Shown: one piece after another, positions 15,154-24,122 of the stretch
Position numbering within the stretch: position 1 is the stretch's first letter
Layout: every line of letters starts with the position of its first letter
DNA from: Candidatus Altarchaeales archaeon ex4484_96
GTDB lineage: Archaea; Altiarchaeota; Altiarchaeia; IMC4; QMZM01
NCBI GenBank assembly: GCA_002254405.1
Contig: NJDH01000001.1
Span: forward strand, 1-53,624
Reading direction: 5' to 3'
DNA length: 53,624 bases
The notes under the pieces: generated by a model
Database searches by the model: none
What the model saw: only the letters and a program-made list of their open reading frames with translations
Told to the model about the DNA's origin: nothing
Made by a program: the position numbers and the translations under genes

Positions 15154-17325
15154 TTAGCGATAGAAGGCCATCTCCTTGTGGTCTGCGTCAATCTCTTTCT
15201 CGAATGATTTGATATCCAGTCTTGATATTGACGGGTTTATTTTTTTCAGGGCGTCCTTAAAGTGTTCCATGGTGACCTTATCTGATTTAATGTTCTTCCT
15301 CAGTGATATCATCGCAGCCTCCCTGCATACTGCCTCAATATCGGCTCCGCTGTATTCCTTGGTTTTCTCGGCCAGCTCGTCTAGGTCGACATCATCAATA
15401 GGCATTTCTTTTGTGTGTATCCCAAAAATCTGGAGCCTAGCTTTTTTATCTGGTATGGGCACAACAATCCTTGTATCGAATCTCCCGGGTCTCAGTAGAG
15501 CCGAATCGACTATATCTGGCCTGTTTGTTGCCCCGATGATTAATACGTTTTCCAGGGTTTCGATGCCGTCCATCTCGGCCAGTATTTGGTTCACAACAGT
15601 CTCTGATACGTGCGATCCGGATGAATCGTCCCCGCGTCTTCTTGGAGCCAGTGAATCTATTTCATCAAATAGTATGATTGTGGGTGAGGTCTGCTTTGCT
15701 TTCTTAAATATTTCCCTCACCGCCTTCTCTGATTCACCAACCCATTTAGATAAAAGCTCAGGTCCCTTAACGGCTATCAGATTAGCCTCTGATTCGTTTG
15801 CGGCTGCTTTCGCCAGAAGGGTTTTACCGCATCCGGGGGGACCATATAGCATGATGGCCTTCGAGGGTCTGATACCCATCCTTTTGAAGGCGTCAGGGTA
15901 TTTCATAGGCCACTCCACAGCCTCCCGCAGAAGATTTTTCACTTCCTCAAGCCCTCCGATGTCATTCCATTTGACGTTTGGTATCTCAACGAGCACCTCC
16001 CTTAGTGCAGAGGGTGAAACAAGCTTTTTTGCGTCGATGAAATCATTTCTCTCAACCTTGAGTGTTTCCAGCAGCTCAACAGGTATTTCATCTTTTTCTA
16101 GGTCAATATGCGGTAGTATTCTTTTCAGGGTCTGCATGGCTGCTTCCTTGGAGAGGGATGCTAAATCCGCTCCCACAAAACCGTGTGTTGAAGAGGCTAT
16201 CTCATCCAGGTCAACTTCTTTTGACAGGGGCATGTTTCTGGTATGAATCTGTAGTATTTCTTTCCTGCCTTCCCTGTCTGGCACGCCTATCTCTATTTCC
16301 CTGTCGAATCTACCCGGTCTTCTGAGGGCGGGGTCTATTGAGTTAGGTCGGTTTGTTGCCGCTATGACGACAACGTTTTCTCTTTCCATCAGCCCGTCCA
16401 TCAGGGCTAGAAGCTGTGCTACAACTCTTCTTTCGACTTCACCCTTGGTTTCCTCTCTTTTCGGTGCGATGGAATCAAGCTCATCAATGAATATGATTGA
16501 AGGTGAGTTTTGCTGGGCTTCAGAGAATATTTCTCTGAGCTTTCTCTCTGATTCACCATAGTATTTGTCCATTATCTCGGGGCCGTTGAGCGGGATGAAA
16601 TATGAGTTTGTTTCGCTTGCCACGGCCTTTGCTATTAGGGTTTTGCCTGTTCCCGGGGGCCCGTAAAGCAGCACACCCTTAGGGGGGAGTATCCCTAGTT
16701 TCTCGAATAGCTCGGGGTGTTTCATGGGGAGCTCAACCATCTCCCTGACCCTTGATATCTCATCTTTGAGTCCTCCGATGTCCTCGTATCTTACCGCCAG
16801 CTCTATTGGCTCCATCTGGAGGGGTTTTTCTCTTATCTCAAGGTTTGTGTTGGTGAGTATCTGAACCACGCCTGTTGGTTTGGTTTTGGCTACGACAAAG
16901 GGTATGGCCTGGCCCAGCACCCCGATAGAGAGGTTGTCTCCTTTCATTATGGGTCGGCCCATGAATCTTTGTTTTATGTGGCTTGCGAAGTCGCCGCCGA
17001 ATTTTATTTCGTGTTTGATGGGTGCTATTATTATTTTTTTTGCCGGGCTGGCGTTGGCTTTACTTATCGTGATGCGGTCCCCCAGCGAGGTCTCTGAATT
17101 CTGTCTGAGAAGACCGTCTATTCTTATTATTCCCGCTCCTATGTCCTGGGGGTGAAGTGGCCATACGATGGCTGCTGTGTTTTTTTTGCCTTGGATTTCT
17201 ATTATGTCCCCTGATGTTACATCAAGGTTTTTCATTGTGAACTCGTCTATTCTTGCTATACCTCTACCCACATCGTTTTGAAGGGCTTCCATTACCTTCA
17301 GTTCTGTTTGCTTTTTTTTGGCCAT
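15154..17325 (-). CDS. CDC48/VAT family AAA+ ATPase
   Basis: 723 residues, the archaeal p97/VAT unfoldase that extracts or unfolds proteins, often for the proteasome. Domain order: double-psi barrel and N2 domain (about 1-170), D1 with Walker A GPPGTGKT (222-229) and IIFIDELDSIAP, D2 with Walker A GPPGCGKT (about 497-504) and IILFDEIDSLAPRRR. Both arginine-finger regions (NRPNSIDPALRRPGRFDREI and ATNRPDIVDSALLRPGRFD) are intact. I chose the ATG at 17325 (MAKKKQTEL). A longer reading to 17454 would overlap truD and encode an unlikely Tyr/Ile-rich leader. Confidence 0.96.
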   Translation of the reverse strand: MAKKKQTELKVMEALQNDVGRGIARIDEFTMKNLDVTSGDIIEIQGKKNTAAIVWPLHPQDIGAGIIRIDGLLRQNSETSLGDRITISKANASPAKKIIIAPIKHEIKFGGDFASHIKQRFMGRPIMKGDNLSIGVLGQAIPFVVAKTKPTGVVQILTNTNLEIREKPLQMEPIELAVRYEDIGGLKDEISRVREMVELPMKHPELFEKLGILPPKGVLLYGPPGTGKTLIAKAVASETNSYFIPLNGPEIMDKYYGESERKLREIFSEAQQNSPSIIFIDELDSIAPKREETKGEVERRVVAQLLALMDGLMERENVVVIAATNRPNSIDPALRRPGRFDREIEIGVPDREGRKEILQIHTRNMPLSKEVDLDEIASSTHGFVGADLASLSKEAAMQTLKRILPHIDLEKDEIPVELLETLKVERNDFIDAKKLVSPSALREVLVEIPNVKWNDIGGLEEVKNLLREAVEWPMKYPDAFKRMGIRPSKAIMLYGPPGCGKTLLAKAAANESEANLIAVKGPELLSKWVGESEKAVREIFKKAKQTSPTIILFDEIDSLAPRRRGDDSSGSHVSETVVNQILAEMDGIETLENVLIIGATNRPDIVDSALLRPGRFDTRIVVPIPDKKARLQIFGIHTKEMPIDDVDLDELAEKTKEYSGADIEAVCREAAMISLRKNIKSDKVTMEHFKDALKKINPSISRLDIKSFEKEIDADHKEMAFYR

Positions 17326-17411
17326 TTTTTTTTGTTTAATGAAATAGATATGTTCGAATAGATAAACATATGATGTAATATATATATTGAATTTAACATA
17401 TAAAAAGCAGA

Positions 17412-18605
17412 TTAGCTCTTCATAAACTCCTCTAAAAGCACAGTAGCATAACATCCCTTAGGCAGGATAAAACGTAATTCAACCATCGATTTAGAGGGAT
17501 AATAATCATCTACACCAACACCCAATAAAACAAAATCACGGTAATAAACAAAAGCGTCCCTTAAAACACCTGCAGAACCCAGACCCGGAAGAGAGGATAC
17601 CCGAAAATCCCCAGGCCCAACACCCTCATCTTCAAGTATCATGGACGTGACCTCATCCACCCCGCTTTTATACCCAACCAATGGAAGCCTCTCCACTATA
17701 AAACCCTCCCTGATATAATAGCTGAGAGCCAGGTTGAAAATGTAGGACTGATAAGCATGAACAAACATCTTTCTTAAACCATAAGGTAACTGCATTAAAG
17801 CACCCCCCCAATCGCCTTCTTCCCGTATCAGGTGGTTTATTAGAGAATGCTCGTACTCCAGATGCCGGGGGTATTCCCGCACAGCACGCCTCATATCCCC
17901 CGTATCCCGAAGCCTTTTCCTCACATCAGCTAAAGACTCACCCTCCCCTGGAAAACAGGAAGTCAGATAGATTAAAACAGCCTCCCTGAGGTTTCCTTTA
18001 ACAATTTCTCTGCCTACAAGATGAGTTATCGGCCTTTTCGAGCCGAAACGCTGCACCCCGAAAAAATTAGGGTAACCTGATACAAGTTCCCCGTCTATCG
18101 CCTTAACCCTGCTTTCAATCTCCCCGGAAGATAAACCAACATCCCTTATTCTTACAGTGAAACGGTTAGCCTGTAAATCACCAAGATTTATTCTATCATC
18201 GCAGTATTGCGGGTCACGAATCCTAATTCCGCCCAGATTAACCCGCATAACATCATCAGCGCCCACCCCCCAAACCGAAATCCTCTGGGTGCTCACCGCT
18301 CTTTTATCCTTTGTTCCAGCGTAACCTATCCTTTTCTGGCTAACCCGCAAAGCATTAGACAGCTCTTTCACCGCCCTAAGCGTGCTAATGTTGCTTTTTT
18401 CAAGAGTTAAATGTATTTGTTCAGCCGGCTGCCCTAAATCCAATCCCAGGGATATGCCTGCTTTAAGTATTAAACCATCGGGTGTTATTTCTTCAACAAG
18501 AAAATCCTCAGCTTTATGCTTAAGCCGCCCCCCTATACCAGAAGTATGGGACTTATATACCATCACCCCAATCTCTTTTCCGGGTCGTGTTTTATCCATA
18601 GCCAT
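17412..18605 (-). CDS. truD: tRNA pseudouridine(13) synthase TruD
   Basis: Up to 397 residues. TruD makes pseudouridine 13 in tRNA. The catalytic aspartate lies in RIGYAGTKDKRAVSTQRISV, and the family boxes RIRDPQYCDDRINLGDLQAN, RFTVRIRDV and GYPNFFGVQRFGSKRPITHL follow. The C-terminal half holds the TRUD insertion domain. Family members usually start close to the KSHTSGIGGRLKHKAEDFLV segment, so the ATG at 18563 is an equally good start. It would leave a wider gap to the divergent MazG-like gene, which otherwise begins only 14 bases away. Confidence 0.95.
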   Translation of the reverse strand: MAMDKTRPGKEIGVMVYKSHTSGIGGRLKHKAEDFLVEEITPDGLILKAGISLGLDLGQPAEQIHLTLEKSNISTLRAVKELSNALRVSQKRIGYAGTKDKRAVSTQRISVWGVGADDVMRVNLGGIRIRDPQYCDDRINLGDLQANRFTVRIRDVGLSSGEIESRVKAIDGELVSGYPNFFGVQRFGSKRPITHLVGREIVKGNLREAVLIYLTSCFPGEGESLADVRKRLRDTGDMRRAVREYPRHLEYEHSLINHLIREEGDWGGALMQLPYGLRKMFVHAYQSYIFNLALSYYIREGFIVERLPLVGYKSGVDEVTSMILEDEGVGPGDFRVSSLPGLGSAGVLRDAFVYYRDFVLLGVGVDDYYPSKSMVELRFILPKGCYATVLLEEFMKS

Positions 18606-18619
18606 ATAATATATATCTT

Positions 18620-18919
18620 ATGCCATCATTAAGTGAAACCCAAAAACAGGTTGAAGGCTATGACAAAAAACACGGGTGGGATGAAGATAAACCCAGCCAC
18701 ATAGTGCTGCACATGAGCGAGGAACTGGGTGAGATATCCAGAAGGATTCTGAGAAACGAAGGCTACAAAAAAGAAGACTTCGACCCTAAAGAGCTGGGTA
18801 TGGAACTCACGGACCTGCTTTATCTAACCCTTAAACTGGCTAACAGCTTTGATATCCGCCTAGAGGATGAATGGAATAAGATGTGGGAACGCTACAAGAC
18901 GAAAACAAACCGTTCTTAA
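18620..18919 (+). CDS. MazG-like nucleotide pyrophosphohydrolase
   Basis: 99 residues of the all-alpha NTP pyrophosphatase superfamily, which hydrolyses nucleoside triphosphates (often noncanonical ones) to monophosphates. The metal-binding pattern is seen in HMSEELGEISRRILR and ELGMELTDLLYLTLKLAN: EExxE in the first helix and ExxD in the second. Length suits a single-domain MazG/RS21-C6-like protein. A short membrane protein follows after 25 bases. Substrate cannot be told from sequence. Confidence 0.85.
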   Translation: MPSLSETQKQVEGYDKKHGWDEDKPSHIVLHMSEELGEISRRILRNEGYKKEDFDPKELGMELTDLLYLTLKLANSFDIRLEDEWNKMWERYKTKTNRS

Positions 18920-18944
18920 GTTTTGTCTACGATATATTTATCTG

Positions 18945-19241
18945 ATGGATGAAACAAAAAAACTGCTGGAGGAGCTGATTAAGCCAACACCAGCTAAGGT
19001 TTTAGTATCCTTTATCGTGGGAGTTTATCTCTTGTCCATCGAGTTCACGGACAAGATATGGTGCTATCAGGGGCTTCCGCTGCCCATATACAGGTGGTGT
19101 GGTCCAGAGAACATACCAAGGGATCACGCACTTTCATTGGGTCATTTTATCGTAGCCGATCTTGTGGTATGGTATCTTCTGGGGTGCCTGCTCTCATGGT
19201 TTCTTTTTCTATTGTTTGGGAGATACCTTAATATTAACTGA
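18945..19241 (+). CDS. Small membrane protein, unknown
   Basis: 98 residues starting MDETKKLLEELIKPTPAKVL. Two hydrophobic segments (about 18-37 and 68-95) enclose a loop containing WCYQGLPLPIYRWCGPENIP, with a Cys on each side of the loop that might form a disulfide. I do not recognise the family. The ATG at 18945 was chosen because the longer reading overlaps the MazG-like gene in another frame. It stops two bases before the phosphohexomutase gene. Confidence 0.65.
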   Translation: MDETKKLLEELIKPTPAKVLVSFIVGVYLLSIEFTDKIWCYQGLPLPIYRWCGPENIPRDHALSLGHFIVADLVVWYLLGCLLSWFLFLLFGRYLNIN

Positions 19242-19243
19242 AA

Positions 19244-20590
19244 ATGTCAATCTATCGAGCATACGATATCAGGGGCGTATATGGCAGGGATTTAACCCTT
19301 GATAAAGCCGTGAAAATAGGTCAAGCCTTCGCATCATATGTTGGTGGGGGAGAAATCGTTGTAGGATATGATGCGCGTGAAAGCGCACTTAAGCTGAGAG
19401 ACTCGCTGGTTGAGGGTTTAACCTCCGGCGGATGCGATGTCCTCGATGTGGGTATGGTGCCCACCCCCGTATTATATTTCACGATATCCCACTTTAACAA
19501 AGACGGCGGGATTATGATAACCGGCTCCCATAACCCACCAGAGTACAATGGATTCAAGCTTTGCCGGGGAACCAAAACACTCTATGGGGAGGAGATACAG
19601 GAGCTGAAAAAAATCATCGAATCAGGTATAATGAGGGAAGGCAAGGGTTGTGTTGAGAAATTAAACGTTAAAGAGACCTACCTGAATTATGTAGCCGAAA
19701 GAATTAATCTGGGGAAGAAAATGAAGATTGTGGTAGATGCAGGTAATGGGGCCCTAGATGATTATGCCACCAGATTATTCCTAAGGCTCGGCTGTGAGGT
19801 TGAATGCATTTACTGTGAACCTGATGGGAGCTTCCCTAACCATTTCCCGGACCCGACTGTTGATGATAATCTGGTGGATTTAATCGATAAAGTCAGGGTG
19901 AATAAAGCGGATTTGGGTGTTGCATTCGACGGGGACTGCGATAGGCTTGGTGTCGTGGATGAAGCCGGGAATGTTGTTCGCGGGGATCAGGTTCTGGTTC
20001 TCTTCAGCAGGCAGGTGCTTGAAAGTAAACCTAATTCAAAGATTATCTTTGAGGTTAAATGCAGCCAGGCCTTGATTGATGAGATAATGAAACATGGGGG
20101 GATTCCCATAATGTATCGTACAGGACATTCTTTCATAAAAAAGAAGATGCGTGATGAGCATTCTCCTTTGGCGGGGGAGATGTCGGGTCACTTTTTTTTC
20201 GCAGACAACTATTATGGATTCGATGATGGGGTTTATGCAGCAGCCCGGTTGGTTGAGATACTGTCTAAATCCGCTAGCAGCTTATCTGAACTTGTTGAGG
20301 GGATGCCGAGCTATTATTCAACCCCCGAGATTAGATTGAAATGCAGCGAGGAGGAGAAATTTGCCGTAGTGGAGAGTGTCCGCGATAGGTTCAGTGGATT
20401 ATATGATGTGATTGATGTGGATGGGGTGAGGGTTCAGTTCAAAGACGGGTGGGGGCTGGTTCGTGCCAGCAACACAGAGCCTGCGTTGATATTGAGGTTT
20501 GAGGCTAAATCAAAGCAGCGCCTTGAGGAGATAAGTAATCTCATAACCCAGGAACTGAAAAGATTTCCTTCTTTAATTTTCGACACCTAA
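19244..20590 (+). CDS. Phosphomannomutase/phosphoglucomutase family (alpha-D-phosphohexomutase)
   Basis: 448 residues. These enzymes move phosphate between C1 and C6 of hexose phosphates via a phosphoserine. The active-site serine is in GGIMITGSHNPPEYNGFKL (about residue 94), the Mg-binding loop is VAFDGDCDRLG (about 228), the sugar-specificity loop is AGEMSGHFFF and the phosphate-binding loop is LVRASNTEPALILRFEAK. Length fits ManB/PGM rather than longer GlmU-like fusions. Phosphomannose, phosphoglucose and phosphoglucosamine are all possible substrates, and the context does not decide. Confidence 0.93.
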   Translation: MSIYRAYDIRGVYGRDLTLDKAVKIGQAFASYVGGGEIVVGYDARESALKLRDSLVEGLTSGGCDVLDVGMVPTPVLYFTISHFNKDGGIMITGSHNPPEYNGFKLCRGTKTLYGEEIQELKKIIESGIMREGKGCVEKLNVKETYLNYVAERINLGKKMKIVVDAGNGALDDYATRLFLRLGCEVECIYCEPDGSFPNHFPDPTVDDNLVDLIDKVRVNKADLGVAFDGDCDRLGVVDEAGNVVRGDQVLVLFSRQVLESKPNSKIIFEVKCSQALIDEIMKHGGIPIMYRTGHSFIKKKMRDEHSPLAGEMSGHFFFADNYYGFDDGVYAAARLVEILSKSASSLSELVEGMPSYYSTPEIRLKCSEEEKFAVVESVRDRFSGLYDVIDVDGVRVQFKDGWGLVRASNTEPALILRFEAKSKQRLEEISNLITQELKRFPSLIFDT

Positions 20591-20703
20591 TTATTTAATC
20601 CATGATGAGATAATATCGGCTGAGTTCCTTTAACATAGGAATGATGATGAGGCTTATGAGCACTGAAAGATTGATATAACAATTTTATAGTCGGGGGTGT
20701 CTA

Positions 20704-21084
20704 ATGAATATTATGGGGAAAAAGGTTATGATACTGGATGACCAGGAATTCAGCCGAGCTACAGCGATTACTTTATTGAAAAACAAGGGATTTAAGGAGT
20801 TTATCGAGTGTTCTGATGCACAAGACGCTCTTGAGAAATACAAAAAAACAAAACCTTATTTTGTCATAACTGATATTATTTTACCCGGGATGTCGGGTAA
20901 AGAGTTTCTAAAGAAGGTTCTGGAATTCGACCCCAAAGCCAGGGTTTTTGTTATGAGCGTATTAAGCAGGGAGGAAGACATGAGGGATTGCCTGGATCTG
21001 GGTTCCGCTGGTTTTCTGAGCAAACCCTTAACAGAGAACAAAATAGAGCATGTAATATACGCCCTCAAGCATATGGGGGATTAA
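20704..21084 (+). CDS. Single-domain response regulator (CheY-like)
   Basis: 126 residues comprising only a receiver domain. The acidic pair D12/D13, the phospho-acceptor D57 in VITDIILPGMSG, the S85 switch position and K107 in FLSKPL are all present, so it should be phosphorylated and signal by conformational change. No output domain, histidine kinase or chemotaxis gene is in the window, so input and target are unknown. A 113-base gap before it contains AT-rich DNA with ACAATTTTATAGTC but no clear gene. The start could also be the ATG at 20713. It overlaps lysA tail-to-tail by four bases. Confidence 0.93.
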   Translation: MNIMGKKVMILDDQEFSRATAITLLKNKGFKEFIECSDAQDALEKYKKTKPYFVITDIILPGMSGKEFLKKVLEFDPKARVFVMSVLSREEDMRDCLDLGSAGFLSKPLTENKIEHVIYALKHMGD

Positions 21085-22328
21085 AGAAGGTCATCGGGTA
21101 TGTTTTGTTTGTTGAACAGGTCATTGAGGTCTTCTCTTTCCCGGATTAATTCAGCCGAATGCCCCCAGACCAGCACCTCAGGGGGGCGTGGTCTGCTGTT
21201 GTATTGACTGCTCATAGAAAAACCATAGGCCCCCACATCATATATGGCCAGTATATCACCTGCTTTGGTCTCGGGCAGGCTGCGGTTGGAGCCCAGTATA
21301 TCACCTGACTCGCATATGTTGCCGACTACATCATAGTTCCTGTTGTTTTCTTTGGCGCTGAGGTTAGCTATTTTATGGTAGCTGCCGTACATGGCCGGCC
21401 GAAGAAGGGTATTAAATCCGCAGTCCAGGTTGATATAATTCTTGTAGGGTGTTTCTTTAACGCTTTGCGCCTCACATAATAATATACCAGCATTACCGAC
21501 CACGTATCTTCCCGGTTCAAGCCAAAGCTGGGGCTCATATCCTGTCCTGTGGCTCCATCTTTCAAGCACCTGAACTAGTTCAGCAGCCAGCTCATCCGGT
21601 GTTGGGACATCCCCTCCCTCATAGTTTATACCCAACCCGCCTCCGATATCAATATACTCTAGTCTAATCTCAAGCTCTGCTTCTAGTTTCTTCACAAACT
21701 CCATCAGCTTATCTGTGGCTTCAAGGAAGGGTTTTATGTCGGTTATCTGCGAACCGATGTGCATGTGAACGCCTTTGATTTCAACCGTCTCCAGCTCGGC
21801 GGCGAAACGATAGGCTTTGAATGCTAGATTGTTTTCTATGTGGATTCCGAACTTTGAGTCTTTCATGCCGGTTGAAATCTTGGGGTGTGTTTTAGGGTCT
21901 ATTGAGGGATTCACTCTGAAGGATATTGGTGTTTTCTTGTTTTTGGTTTTGGCGATTTCATGTATCCGGTTGAGTTCATCCATGGAGTCGATGTTTAGTA
22001 TCGCACCTGATTTTATGGCCTGATTTATCTCCTCTATTGTTTTAGCGTTGTTTGAGTAGATTATATCTTTTCCGTCGAAACCGGCTTTTAGTGCAGCCTT
22101 CAACTCCCCGCCCGATACCACATCAGCGCATGCTCCCTCCTGCCTGAGCAAGCGCAGTATAGCCAGATTGGTGTTTGCCTTAAGAGCATAATATACTTTC
22201 GTCTTGGGGTAGCGGCTGCGGAATGCCAGAAGATAATCCCTGAAGTTTTTACGTATCCTCTCCTCGTCGTAGACGTAAACAGGTGTCTTGTATTTTTTCG
22301 CTATTTTAAGCAAAATCGATGAATCCAT
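21081..22328 (-). CDS. lysA: Diaminopimelate decarboxylase
   Basis: 415 residues, fold-type III PLP enzyme. LysA decarboxylates meso-diaminopimelate to L-lysine, the last step of the DAP pathway. The PLP lysine lies in YYALKANTNLAILRLL (about residue 48), with HMHIGSQITD, YIDIGGGLGINY, LEPGRYVVGNAG and the C-terminal GNICESGDILG and YDVGAYGFSMSSQYNSRPRP segments. Other DAP genes are not in the window. Divergent from the nurA gene with 36 bases between starts. Confidence 0.95.
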   Translation of the reverse strand: MDSSILLKIAKKYKTPVYVYDEERIRKNFRDYLLAFRSRYPKTKVYYALKANTNLAILRLLRQEGACADVVSGGELKAALKAGFDGKDIIYSNNAKTIEEINQAIKSGAILNIDSMDELNRIHEIAKTKNKKTPISFRVNPSIDPKTHPKISTGMKDSKFGIHIENNLAFKAYRFAAELETVEIKGVHMHIGSQITDIKPFLEATDKLMEFVKKLEAELEIRLEYIDIGGGLGINYEGGDVPTPDELAAELVQVLERWSHRTGYEPQLWLEPGRYVVGNAGILLCEAQSVKETPYKNYINLDCGFNTLLRPAMYGSYHKIANLSAKENNRNYDVVGNICESGDILGSNRSLPETKAGDILAIYDVGAYGFSMSSQYNSRPRPPEVLVWGHSAELIREREDLNDLFNKQNIPDDLL

Positions 22329-22364
22329 TTTTTTGATACAGAGCTTAATAGTTATTTAATTCAT

Positions 22365-23372
22365 GTGTTTAAATTGGAGTCTTTGACGCCTGATTACCGG
22401 TTTGATGCCGTGTTGCTGGAGAACAGAATCAAGTCCCTGGGACGGGAGCTTGTGGATAAAAAATTCGATAGAGTAGAATGCAGAAAAAAAGTTGAGGAAT
22501 GTGGTTTTGTGTTAGATAAAGTATCTTTGGTTGAACCCGGGCGCGGTGTGGAGTTTCTTGCTGCTGACTCATCTATTGTGAAAGAAGAACTCAGGTACAT
22601 GGCTTTATGGGCTGTGCATTGTGTTGTTCTGAGGGGCTGTTTTGACCTGGATAAACACAGGGACCCTCTCATCGGAGGCGACATACGCTATAAGAACCTT
22701 ATGTATGATTCATTTATTGATGCGGGACAGATTAAACCCTACCAGATGGTGGACGAGCAAATAAACAACATACGCATCCATCAGGAATATAAATCCCTTA
22801 ATCGTTCGCTTAAGGATTTAAAAAATGAAGGAGTTAAACCCGATTATCTGCTGGTTGACGGCAGCCTTATCACAAACCAACGTAAACTGAGCAGATACAA
22901 AAACAAAGACGCTCTTGAGGAATACACGCGTTTAAAGAATGAATGCATGATTGTTGGTTTATGCGAGGACTCGCATGCTGGTGATCTTGCAGCTAAATTC
23001 GGGATGGACTCAACCAACATCATGTTTTTTGACCTTATACTGGATGAAAAAGAGTATGTGGTGCACAAAAAAGATGATGTATATATCTGCCACCTTAAGC
23101 TCCCATCCAAAAAACTCTCTTATACTGGTGGAATAAACAGCCCGCCTCTGACCGTAAGATGGGAGTTCACAAACAAGGATTTTATTATGGATTTAAATAA
23201 ACTGGCTTTCATCTGGTCTTGTGAGGATGACCTGCTGCATCCACAGATTTATCCCCTCAGAATCGTGGATTATCTAACCCGGAAAATAAAAATGCCGGGA
23301 CTGCTTAGAAGAATAATCGAGGAAAACAATCTAATGTTAAGGTATCGGGATATGAGGGAAAGCAGCATATGA
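22365..23372 (+). CDS. nurA: NurA domain 5'-3' nuclease
   Basis: 335 residues. NurA degrades DNA ends together with the HerA translocase and Mre11-Rad50 in archaeal double-strand-break processing. The first catalytic aspartate is in LAADSSIV (about residue 68), the second in YLLVDGSLI (about 165), and conserved C-terminal elements include KKLSYTGGINSPPLTVRWEF and HPQIYPLRIVDYLTRK. The GTG at 22365 is the only start that keeps the N-terminal part. HerA, Mre11 and Rad50 are absent here, which is unusual since herA-nurA are commonly adjacent. Confidence 0.82.
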   Translation: MFKLESLTPDYRFDAVLLENRIKSLGRELVDKKFDRVECRKKVEECGFVLDKVSLVEPGRGVEFLAADSSIVKEELRYMALWAVHCVVLRGCFDLDKHRDPLIGGDIRYKNLMYDSFIDAGQIKPYQMVDEQINNIRIHQEYKSLNRSLKDLKNEGVKPDYLLVDGSLITNQRKLSRYKNKDALEEYTRLKNECMIVGLCEDSHAGDLAAKFGMDSTNIMFFDLILDEKEYVVHKKDDVYICHLKLPSKKLSYTGGINSPPLTVRWEFTNKDFIMDLNKLAFIWSCEDDLLHPQIYPLRIVDYLTRKIKMPGLLRRIIEENNLMLRYRDMRESSI

Positions 23373-24122
23373 TTATATTCTCTCAACCTCGAGATCTGTT
23401 TCCTCTATTAACCCCAAAATCCTTTTTTTTTCTTTCCCCAGCCCCTTCCACTCAACATAGACGGTATCTGGTTTTGGAACAGTTTTTGTTATCATCTCAT
23501 CAAGCATGTATTCATCCAGGTAAGCTAGATTATGTTTAGGGCAGATGTGCCCGATAGCATATTCTTTTATCCTGCTGAATTTTCGACAGTAGTGTCCGCC
23601 TCCCAGCCCTATGGCTGTTTTGGCTTTTTTCCCGGGTGAATAATTCATGAGCTCGCTGATTGTTTCAGCAGCTATCGAGCAGGCGCTCATATCGTTCCAT
23701 TGTTTTAGGCTGCTGCCCACCTCCACAAACATTATGGGGTTATGTAAGGCTGTTGGCCCGTGGTGCGTGGCTTCTAAGCTGACCTCGTAGCCTATTTTTT
23801 TTATTTTTTGTTTCTTATCTAGCAGCTGTAATGCTTTCTGTAGATATAATGCGGGAGCAAACGAGAGCTGTCTTGGGTTTCCCCCATAGTCTGAGGTGTC
23901 ATAATTCCCGGGTGAATGAGTGGTTAAACAGGGCTTACCTGAGGATGAAGCGTGTTTTGATGCGACAATACATAGCGTCTGGGGGTCTATCTTTAGTTTC
24001 TCCAAGCTTAATACATCACTTACTTCAAGCAATTTTGTTACATCGTGGTTTTCCCGCAGCTTTGAGCTTATGTTCACCCCCGCTGTATCTTCCCCGGAGT
24101 ATAGTATTATTTTATCTCGCAT
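23373..24122 (-). CDS. dtdA: D-aminoacyl-tRNA deacylase, archaeal/plant type
   Basis: 249 residues, the DtdA/GEK1 family that hydrolyses D-aminoacyl-tRNA to protect translation. Diagnostic segments are TLCIVASKHASSSGKPCLTT, SLEATHHGPTAL, FVEVGSS, GLGGGHYCRKFSRI and GHICPKHNLAYL, whose histidines and cysteine fit the family's zinc dependence. Its start overlaps the end of thiI by 16 bases, so both are translated from one minus-strand message. Confidence 0.95.
   Translation of the reverse strand: MRDKIILYSGEDTAGVNISSKLRENHDVTKLLEVSDVLSLEKLKIDPQTLCIVASKHASSSGKPCLTTHSPGNYDTSDYGGNPRQLSFAPALYLQKALQLLDKKQKIKKIGYEVSLEATHHGPTALHNPIMFVEVGSSLKQWNDMSACSIAAETISELMNYSPGKKAKTAIGLGGGHYCRKFSRIKEYAIGHICPKHNLAYLDEYMLDEMITKTVPKPDTVYVEWKGLGKEKKRILGLIEETDLEVERI

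Noticed and set aside
15176..16246. Long plus-strand reading frame antisense to cdc48
   Set aside because: It mirrors the intact CDC48 D2 and D1 domains, has a Ser-rich composition typical of antisense shadows and no start signal.
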